A stretch of DNA of 64,000 nucleotides from Oscillospiraceae bacterium (GTDB lineage Bacteria; Bacillota; Clostridia; Oscillospirales; Oscillospiraceae), in the NCBI GenBank assembly GCA_015067665.1, contig SVLZ01000004.1, forward strand, positions 1 to 64,000, read 5' to 3'. Under the pieces are notes generated by a model that saw nothing but the letters and a program-made list of their open reading frames with translations, was not told where the DNA came from and searched no databases. A program made the translations under genes and the position numbers. Shown here one piece after another: positions 17,352 through 25,006 of the stretch. Numbering within the stretch: the first letter of the stretch is position 1; each line of letters starts with the position of its first letter.

Positions 17352-18869
17352 ATGCGCGACTTCCCGGAAGAAAATTTTATTACACAAATTACAACTACAT
17401 ATGAAGATATCTATAATCCTGACTTGCCCTTTTCGCAGCTATATGTATGCGATGCGGTGCAGCTCAGCGTTGTGGTGGACGGTTGCGGAATCCACAAGGT
17501 CCTCAATGAAGCGACGGAGTGCCACGCGGGAGATATGTATATCATAGGCAGCGGTGTCCATCACGGCTATTTTGCAAAAAGTAAGGATGAAAAGCCTACG
17601 GTCTATAGCATTCGCTTTTGTCCCGCACAGCTTTTTGGAAAACAGTGGGCAGACCCGGACAGTACGCATTTTTGCTACGGTGTGTTTCCCGATCGTGTGC
17701 CGGTATCCTATGCGCTGCTCAATTCCAATGCAATGCGTACATTTTTGGAATCCTTCAAGGCCATAGGGGAAGAGCTGACGCAAAAGGATATGCATTGGCA
17801 AGCAGCAGCGATTTCTCAATTAAAGCTAATGCTTATTTCCGTTGCCAGATATATCAATATGGCGGATACAACGGCAAATGACCACTCTGAGGAATGGATA
17901 ACGGTATCTGCGGCGATGCGGCTGATTATGGAGCGCTGCAGCGACAGCAATATGACACTGGAGTCCATCGCATCTGCGCTTTATGTCAGTCGGTCTCATC
18001 TGAGCAGAATGTTTCCAAAGGTGACGGGAGAATCCTTTATGGAGTATGTGCGGAAAACAAGGATATCCTTGGCTTGTCGCCTGCTGAGTACCACTGCGCT
18101 GACAAATGAGCAGATTGTAGAAAAATGCGGACTGAAAGACGTTCCCTCTTTTTACCGGGGTTTTAAGACCTATATGGGGATGACCCCTTATCAGTACAGA
18201 ATGTCGCAGCAAGCCGACGGTGACAACAGCGCGATAGGCATATACCTGCAGATTTCTGAGAGCTTGCAAAGAGGAAAAGTCAAGCAGGTAGAAGAGCTGG
18301 TGCAAACGGCTATTGCGCAGGGTTGCTTAGCCACGGAAATTCTCGATGAAGGACTTATGACCGGAATGAATGCCGTCGGTGAGAAGTTTAAGAATAATGA
18401 GGTCTATGTCCCGGAGGTGCTGGTAGCCGCCAGATGTATGAATGCCGGTGTACAGCTCCTAAAACCGCTATTGGTAGCAGACGGCACGAAGGCAGCCGGT
18501 AAGGTCTGCATCGGCACGGTGCAGGGAGATCTCCACGACATCGGTAAAAACATCGTAAAGCTTATGATGGAAGGAAAAGGCTTGGAGGTCGTGGATCTGG
18601 GCACGGATGTGGCACCGGAAGTCTTTATCCGTGCCGCCATCGAGGAAAAATGTCGGGTGATCTGCTGCTCCGCGCTTTTGACGACTACAATGGGTGTGAT
18701 CGGAGATGTGGTAAAGGCGGCAGATACCGCCGGGATCCGCCCAAAAGTAAAAATAATGATCGGCGGCGCACCGATAACCCAGGATTTCTGCGATCAAATA
18801 GGGGCGGATGTGTACACCTCCGATGCTGCCAGTGCAGCAGATGCGGCAGTGGCACTTTGTCAACAATAA
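17352..18869 (+). CDS. AraC-type regulator fused to a C-terminal MtaC/MtbC-type corrinoid-binding domain
   Basis: Cupin plus AraC HTH (MTLESIASALYVSRSHLSRMFPKVTGESFMEYVRKTRISLACRLL) continuing in frame into GKVCIGTVQGDLHDIGKNIVKLMMEGKGLEVVDLG (B12 motif). Confidence 0.85.
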   Translation: MRDFPEENFITQITTTYEDIYNPDLPFSQLYVCDAVQLSVVVDGCGIHKVLNEATECHAGDMYIIGSGVHHGYFAKSKDEKPTVYSIRFCPAQLFGKQWADPDSTHFCYGVFPDRVPVSYALLNSNAMRTFLESFKAIGEELTQKDMHWQAAAISQLKLMLISVARYINMADTTANDHSEEWITVSAAMRLIMERCSDSNMTLESIASALYVSRSHLSRMFPKVTGESFMEYVRKTRISLACRLLSTTALTNEQIVEKCGLKDVPSFYRGFKTYMGMTPYQYRMSQQADGDNSAIGIYLQISESLQRGKVKQVEELVQTAIAQGCLATEILDEGLMTGMNAVGEKFKNNEVYVPEVLVAARCMNAGVQLLKPLLVADGTKAAGKVCIGTVQGDLHDIGKNIVKLMMEGKGLEVVDLGTDVAPEVFIRAAIEEKCRVICCSALLTTTMGVIGDVVKAADTAGIRPKVKIMIGGAPITQDFCDQIGADVYTSDAASAADAAVALCQQ

Positions 18870-18898
18870 AGAATAAATTCATAAAGGAGAAAAGCGTT

Positions 18899-19531
18899 AT
18901 GCGTATTTATATGGAAATTTCTGAGAACCTGCAGAAGGGTAAGAATAAGATCGTCAAAGAGCTGGTGCAGCAAGCCATCGATCAAGGCTGTCCTGCCGCT
19001 GAGATCCTCAACGATGCACTGATGGCAGGCATGAATATTATCGGTGAAAAGTTTAAGAACAACGAGGTGTATGTCCCGGAGGTGCTGGTAGCCGCCAGAT
19101 GTATGAATTCCGGTGTGCAGCTTCTAAAGCCTCTTTTGGTGGCAGACGGTGTGCAGGCGACCGGCAAGGTGTGCATCGGCACGGTGCAGGGCGACCTTCA
19201 CGACATCGGCAAGAACATCGTAAAGCTTATGATGGAAGGTAAAGGTCTTGAGGTGGTGGATCTTGGCACAGATGTTGCCCCTGAAGCCTTTGTACAGGCA
19301 GCCATCGAGCATGGCTGTCAGGTGATTTGCTGCTCTGCGCTGCTGACCACTACTATGGATGTCATGGCAGAGGTCGTTAAGGCGGCAGATGCTGCCGGTA
19401 TCCGACCCGGTGTAAAGATCATGGTAGGTGGCGCACCGATCACACAGGATTTCTGTAATCAGATTGGCGCGGATGTCTACACCTCCGACGCTGCCAGCGC
19501 AGCGGACGCGGCAGTGGCCCTTTGTCAGTAA
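18899..19531 (+). CDS. Corrinoid protein of a methyltransferase system (MtaC/MtbC-like)
   Basis: 210 aa; GDLHDIGKNIV lower-axial-ligand motif, CSALLTTT, GGAPIT; start ATG 18899 after aaaggag. Confidence 0.9.
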   Translation: MRIYMEISENLQKGKNKIVKELVQQAIDQGCPAAEILNDALMAGMNIIGEKFKNNEVYVPEVLVAARCMNSGVQLLKPLLVADGVQATGKVCIGTVQGDLHDIGKNIVKLMMEGKGLEVVDLGTDVAPEAFVQAAIEHGCQVICCSALLTTTMDVMAEVVKAADAAGIRPGVKIMVGGAPITQDFCNQIGADVYTSDAASAADAAVALCQ

Positions 19532-19532
19532 T

Positions 19533-20063
19533 ATGGAAAAGTATTTTAGTCATCCCGATATTTTTGAATGTAAGGTGATCCCGGCCAACGACATTCCCTT
19601 TGAGCAGTCTGTGGCAGATGCCTGCAAGTCAAACCAGTGCGGTAAGTACGGTACTTGCTGGACCTGCCCGCCCGGTGCAGGGCAGTTTCAGGAGCTGGAA
19701 AAGAAAATTAAGACCTATGAAACGGCGGTGGTCTTTACCTGCAAGTATGACCTGGAGGATCCTTTCGATTTTGAAGGTATGATCGACGGTCAGCAGAAAA
19801 CCATGCAGGTGCTCCGCGACATTATGGATGCTCTGCAGGCAGACGGAAAGAAATTCTTGGCGCTGGGGTGCGAGGGCTGCAATCTGTGCAAGAAATGCAC
19901 CTATCCCGATGCGCCTTGTCGCTACCCGGAAAAGGCGGTTGTTTCTGTGGAGGCCTGCGGCATCCATGTGGTAAACCTTTCTAAAAATATTGGGATCAAG
20001 TATAATAACGGTGTGAATACCGTCACCTACTTTTGTGTTGTTTTGTTTTCGGAGGCGCTATGA
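19533..20063 (+). CDS. DUF2284 family Cys-rich putative metal-binding protein
   Basis: CGKYGTCWTCPPG...LGCEGCNLCKKCTYPDAPCRYPEKAVVSVEACGI. Confidence 0.8.
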   Translation: MEKYFSHPDIFECKVIPANDIPFEQSVADACKSNQCGKYGTCWTCPPGAGQFQELEKKIKTYETAVVFTCKYDLEDPFDFEGMIDGQQKTMQVLRDIMDALQADGKKFLALGCEGCNLCKKCTYPDAPCRYPEKAVVSVEACGIHVVNLSKNIGIKYNNGVNTVTYFCVVLFSEAL

Positions 20064-21049
20064 AAAAAATCACAAAAGCATTATTACAGAACAAAAATAG
20101 AACGGTACCGATCTTGACTTTCCCCTCTGCGCAGCTTTTGGGGATCCGTGTTAAGGAACTGATCGGCTCTGCCGAAATGCAGGCGAAGGGTATGGAAGCA
20201 ATTTATAAGCGTTGTCCCATTGGTGCGGCGCTGAATATGATGGATCTTTCCGTAGAAGCAGAAGCTTTTGGCGCAAAAATACGCATCTATGAGGATGAGA
20301 TCCCTGCTGTTGAAAGTGGCATCATTGATGACATCTGCGATGCAGAGGACATCGCCGTGCCCCAAATAGGCGCAGGCAGAACGGCTATCTACATCGACGG
20401 CATTCGCAAGGCAAAGGAAAGAATTACGGATATTCCTGTATTTTGCGGTGTGATTGGTCCCTACTCATTGGCTGGCAGGCTTTTTGATATGACAGAGCTG
20501 ATGATGGAGTGCTACGATAGCCCGGATGAAGTGAAGATTTTGTTGGAAAAATGTTCGGAGTTTATTATTGCCTATATTAAGGCTTATAGGGAAGCCGGCG
20601 CAGACGGTGTGGTAATGGCAGAGCCGGCAGCAGGCTTGCTCTCTCCTGCACTTGCCGAGGAATTTTCTACCTGCTATGTGCAGAAGATCATCGAGGCGGT
20701 GAATAGCCCGGATTTTGTGTTCTGCTATCATAACTGCGGCAGTGCCGCCAGTGATATGATGGGTGCATTTGCCACTTTGGATGCAGATATTTTCCATTTC
20801 GGCAATGTGGTGGATATTGAAAAGGCCTGCCGGAGTTTACCGAAGGACAAGGTAATTATGGGTAATGTTGACCCGGTGCTGTTTCGAACCGGCACACCGG
20901 AAACGGTGGCTGGGGACACAAAGCGGGCGTATAACCTATGCAATCAGTATGAAAACTTCATAATTTCCACAGGCTGCGATGTCCCTGCGGCATCTTCTTG
21001 GGAAAATATCGACGCTTATTTCAGTAAGGTAACAGAGCTTTATGCATAA
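20060..21049 (+). CDS. MtaA/CmuA-like URO-D methyltransferase
   Basis: YHNCGSAASDM (HxC) and STGCDVP near the C-terminus: HxC...C zinc-type ligand set. Confidence 0.78.
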   Translation: MKKITKALLQNKNRTVPILTFPSAQLLGIRVKELIGSAEMQAKGMEAIYKRCPIGAALNMMDLSVEAEAFGAKIRIYEDEIPAVESGIIDDICDAEDIAVPQIGAGRTAIYIDGIRKAKERITDIPVFCGVIGPYSLAGRLFDMTELMMECYDSPDEVKILLEKCSEFIIAYIKAYREAGADGVVMAEPAAGLLSPALAEEFSTCYVQKIIEAVNSPDFVFCYHNCGSAASDMMGAFATLDADIFHFGNVVDIEKACRSLPKDKVIMGNVDPVLFRTGTPETVAGDTKRAYNLCNQYENFIISTGCDVPAASSWENIDAYFSKVTELYA

Positions 21050-22424
21050 GGTAATCATTGACGGCAAGGCTTTTTGTGCTGCCGACGGACAAAAATTATC
21101 CACACTGCTTAGGGGCACAGAGTTTTCTGTGCCCCATCCGTGCGGTGGCAGGGGTGTCTGCAAAAAGTGTACCGTTGTCGTAAACGGAAAGCCGGAACTT
21201 GCCTGTCAATACGAAATTCATTCGGATATTACGGTACATATCCCCGCACATACGGAAATACTGTCGGAAACCGGTGCTGTAGAAACGGGAAAGATGACAG
21301 AAAATATGTGCTTTGCCTTGGATGTTGGAACGACTACACTGGCACTTGCGCTGGTTTCGCTGGATCGGGGAGAAATTGTAAAGGTGCTGACCCGCACCAA
21401 CCCTCAGACAGCTTTTGGTGCGGATGTAATGAGCCGCATTGATTATTGCGGTAAAAACGGCGTGGAGAAGCTCCAAAATGTGGTTGCGAAAAGAGTCAGC
21501 GAGATGATTGCAGATTTTGGACTGCCAATCATCGATATGATGTATGTGTCGGGAAATGCCACGATGCTCCATCTGCTTTTCGGTGTTGATCCGTCATCTA
21601 TGGGGAAAGCACCTTATACACCTGCTTTTTTGGAAAGCAAGTGTATCCAAGCGGAGGTTCTTGGCATAACTGGGGTAAAGGGTCTTATTTCTCTGCCGTC
21701 TATTTCTGCCTTTGTAGGCGCGGATCTGGTGGCGGGACTGAACTATGTAGGAATGCCCCAAAAGGGAAAATATAATTTACTCATCGATCTGGGAACGAAC
21801 GCAGAAATTGTGCTTTATTCCCGGGATGAAGCTGTTTGTACTGCCGCTGCAGCAGGTCCTTGCTTTGAGGGCGCAAACATCCGATGCGGTATGGGTGCGG
21901 AAGATGGTGCCATTTGGGCATATGAAAAAGGTGAAATAAAAACCATCGGCAATGTTCCTGCAAAGGGAATTTGCGGCACAGGGCTTATTGATATTATGGC
22001 CTCGCTTTTGAAAAACGAAACGATCGAAGAAAGTGGCTATATGGAAGAAGATTTCTATTTAACAGAAGAGATCTATCTCTGTCAAGCAGATGTGCGGCAG
22101 TTCCAAGTGGCAAAATCTGCGGTATGCTCTGCAGTGCTGACACTAATGGAGAAATTGGGCGTTGGGTTTGATGAGTTGGAAGAAGTTTATCTCTCCGGTG
22201 GATTCTCCGGGAAGATCAATATCCCAAACGCAGGAAAGGTTGGCCTGCTTCCGGCGGAGTTGATGAAAAAATGCATTGCCGTGAAAAACAGCAGCTTGCT
22301 GGGAACGGCAAAATTTGCATATGAAAAGAATGATCTGTCTGCTTATTTAGGCGCAGAATATGTGGATCTTTCTGCAGACCCTCATTTTTCAGACAGATTT
22401 GTGGATAATATGCTTTTTGAATAA
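21042..22424 (+). CDS. ASKHA-domain corrinoid activation protein (2Fe-2S ferredoxin N-domain, DUF4445-type)
   Basis: PHPCGGRGVCKKCTVVVNGKPELAC 2Fe-2S motif; FALDVGTTTLALAL; NLLIDLGTNAEIVL; GTGLIDIMASLL; YLSGGFSGKIN. Confidence 0.85.
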   Translation: MHKVIIDGKAFCAADGQKLSTLLRGTEFSVPHPCGGRGVCKKCTVVVNGKPELACQYEIHSDITVHIPAHTEILSETGAVETGKMTENMCFALDVGTTTLALALVSLDRGEIVKVLTRTNPQTAFGADVMSRIDYCGKNGVEKLQNVVAKRVSEMIADFGLPIIDMMYVSGNATMLHLLFGVDPSSMGKAPYTPAFLESKCIQAEVLGITGVKGLISLPSISAFVGADLVAGLNYVGMPQKGKYNLLIDLGTNAEIVLYSRDEAVCTAAAAGPCFEGANIRCGMGAEDGAIWAYEKGEIKTIGNVPAKGICGTGLIDIMASLLKNETIEESGYMEEDFYLTEEIYLCQADVRQFQVAKSAVCSAVLTLMEKLGVGFDELEEVYLSGGFSGKINIPNAGKVGLLPAELMKKCIAVKNSSLLGTAKFAYEKNDLSAYLGAEYVDLSADPHFSDRFVDNMLFE

Positions 22425-22441
22425 AGCAAGGAGGAAAGGGT

Positions 22442-24988
22442 ATGGAAAAGGCAAGCTTATTGCAGGCACTTTGGGATTGTTTGGAAAACAAAGAAAAGAA
22501 AGACCGGATTTTCCCTTTTCTTTGGGTGCATGGCGAACCGCATCACCGTCTGCAGGAAGAATTGGATGCCATTTATAACTGCGGCTTGCGTGCGTTTTGC
22601 GTAGAAAGCCGCCCCCATCCGTATTTTTGTGAGGATGCCTGGTGGGAGGACTTGGGCTTTATTTTGCAGTATGCAAAGGCACGGGATATGCAGGTGTGGG
22701 TGCTGGATGATAAGCATTTTCCTACCGGCTATGCCAATGCCGCTATTGAGAAAAAATACCCTCACCTACGCAGAAAGTGCGTGCGGGTGGCTTGCATTGA
22801 TGTGGCAGGTCCTATGCGGGACGGCTGTTGCTTGTTTCCACAGATGGACGAGGATGAAACAGTTCTGTCTGTATGCGCCTACCGCCGCACAGGAGAAGGG
22901 GAGATTGTTGATGGCAACAGTGGTATGCTGCTGACGGATATTCGGGACGGTCTTGTATTTTGGGATGTGCCGGAGGGTGTGTGGCGCGTGTATTTTGTTA
23001 TAAATACCCATCGCGGTCCTGCCCACTTTAGAAACTACATCGATATGTGCGATGTGGACTCCTGCCGCGTTATGGTAGACGAGATCTATCAGCCCCACTA
23101 TGACCATTTTTCGGAATACTTCGGCAATACGTTCCGGGGCTTTTTCTCTGATGAGCCTTGCTTTGCCAATAATATCGGCTCTTTTGTAGATAAGCTGGGA
23201 ACACCGACTCTGAATATTCCTTGGCGAGAGGATATGGTGACCCTTTTGGCGCAGGAATGCGGCATTACCGAAGAGGAAGCAATCTGCCGTCTGCCGGCAC
23301 TTTGGCATACTGTTACAGAGCATACGGCTGTTCTTCGCCTTGGATATATGAATATTATCACGAAGCTGTATCGGGATAATTTCAGCAATATGCTGGGTTT
23401 ATGGTGTGAAAAGCGCGGCATAGAGTATATCGGTCACGTTATCGAGGATGGCGGCGCGCATATGCGCCTTGGCTATGGCAGCGGTCATTTCTTCCGGGCA
23501 CTGGAAGGACAGCATATGTCCGGTATGGACATTGTTCTGAACCAAATTGCGCCCGGCATTACCAAGATGGTACATTCTTATGCCAGTGCCTCCGGTAAGC
23601 AGGCAAGCCCTGACAGCTATGCGTACACCATTCCCAAGCTTGCCACTTCTGCTGCCCATTTGGACGAAAAGAAGCAGGGCAGAGTAATGTGCGAGCTATA
23701 CGGCGCCTTTGGCTGGGCAGAAGGTGTGCCGGAGATGAAATATTTAACGGATTGTATGCTTAGTCAAGGTATCAATCACTTAGTTCCCCACGCATTTTCC
23801 GATAAAGTGGAAGACCCGGACTGCCCGCCCCATTTCTTTAACGGTGGGAAAAATCCCCAGTACCCGGTATTCGGTAAGCTAATGGACTACACGGCAAAGC
23901 ATTTCCATATCTTAAATGCCGGCGTGCCACAGATCCCCGTGGCGGTCTACTATAACGCAGAGAGTGAATGGTGCGGCGGTGAGGTAGATCCGCTGGAGCG
24001 CGTTGCAAGCATTTTGGGACGAAATCATACAGATTTTGATTTTGTACCGATGGATGCGCTTATGACGGCCATGGAAGAAAAGGGAAAATTGCAGGTCGGC
24101 CCTTGCGCTTATCGCGCACTGATTTTGCCCTACAGTCAGGTGATCCCTGCCGCCTTGGCGCAGAAGATAGAAGCATTGACTGCTTCCGGTGTAGCTGTCC
24201 TGTACTTGGACGGCAAGCCGGAGCGGACAGAAACGGGAACTGCGCCTTCGTTATCGGGAAAAGTAGTAGCAAAGGCGCATCTTCCTGCGCTTATCAAAGA
24301 GGAGAAATGGGCAGCGGTGGAAACCACTGTGGCAGAACCGGATCTGCGGATACTTCATCGCGCAGATGGAGATACACAGGTGTATTTCTTCTTTAATGCC
24401 AGCTTGGACAGAACGATAGACACTTGTGTTGCGATTCAGTCCTCCGCGCCGGCAGTTGCTTATGATGCTTGGCTAAATACTTGCTGTCCAGTGGAAGAGA
24501 ATAAGCTGACACTGGCGCCGGGACAGGCAATTCTTTGGTGTGTTACGGAAGAAAAGCTTCCCGTTACAGACACGCCTGCGCAATGGGAGAATTTGCCGGT
24601 AGAAAAGGCGACTGTCACCCTCCGTCAACAGGAAGAGACAGTTTTGCAGGAAACCTGTGATGGGATGCCTAATAAGAATTATGCAAAAGATTATCCTGCC
24701 TTTAGCGGTGTCATAGATTACGACTTTGTATGCAGTGCAGAGTCGGCAAAATGGCTGAAGCTGGAGCAGGTAGGGGAGACGGCACGATTGTGGGTCAACG
24801 GCATCGACTGCGGATGTGCAGTTCGTGCGCCTTATGTTTATTATGTGGAAAACGCTTGGAAAGCTGGGGAGAATAAAATCCGTATTGAGGTGGCTGTCAA
24901 CCAAGGCTACGGCAGACGGGATCGTTTCTCCACAAATACAATTCTGCCTCCGATGGGCCTGTTTGGTAGAATTGAAATAAGCATTTAA
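22442..24988 (+). CDS. Large glycoside hydrolase, GH106-like (putative alpha-L-rhamnosidase family)
   Basis: 848 aa; AKARDMQVWVLDDKHFPTGYANAAI, FFSDEP, C-terminal sugar-binding-like domain (WVNGIDCGCAVRAPYVYYVE). Confidence 0.55.
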   Translation: MEKASLLQALWDCLENKEKKDRIFPFLWVHGEPHHRLQEELDAIYNCGLRAFCVESRPHPYFCEDAWWEDLGFILQYAKARDMQVWVLDDKHFPTGYANAAIEKKYPHLRRKCVRVACIDVAGPMRDGCCLFPQMDEDETVLSVCAYRRTGEGEIVDGNSGMLLTDIRDGLVFWDVPEGVWRVYFVINTHRGPAHFRNYIDMCDVDSCRVMVDEIYQPHYDHFSEYFGNTFRGFFSDEPCFANNIGSFVDKLGTPTLNIPWREDMVTLLAQECGITEEEAICRLPALWHTVTEHTAVLRLGYMNIITKLYRDNFSNMLGLWCEKRGIEYIGHVIEDGGAHMRLGYGSGHFFRALEGQHMSGMDIVLNQIAPGITKMVHSYASASGKQASPDSYAYTIPKLATSAAHLDEKKQGRVMCELYGAFGWAEGVPEMKYLTDCMLSQGINHLVPHAFSDKVEDPDCPPHFFNGGKNPQYPVFGKLMDYTAKHFHILNAGVPQIPVAVYYNAESEWCGGEVDPLERVASILGRNHTDFDFVPMDALMTAMEEKGKLQVGPCAYRALILPYSQVIPAALAQKIEALTASGVAVLYLDGKPERTETGTAPSLSGKVVAKAHLPALIKEEKWAAVETTVAEPDLRILHRADGDTQVYFFFNASLDRTIDTCVAIQSSAPAVAYDAWLNTCCPVEENKLTLAPGQAILWCVTEEKLPVTDTPAQWENLPVEKATVTLRQQEETVLQETCDGMPNKNYAKDYPAFSGVIDYDFVCSAESAKWLKLEQVGETARLWVNGIDCGCAVRAPYVYYVENAWKAGENKIRIEVAVNQGYGRRDRFSTNTILPPMGLFGRIEISI

Positions 24989-25006
24989 TACGAAAGAGGA
25001 AAAACT

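Noticed and set aside
18650-18898. 83-codon N-terminal extension of the stand-alone corrinoid protein
   Set aside because: Out-of-frame overlap of the AraC-corrinoid gene with basic low-quality sequence; ATG 18899 follows an AAAGGAG RBS.
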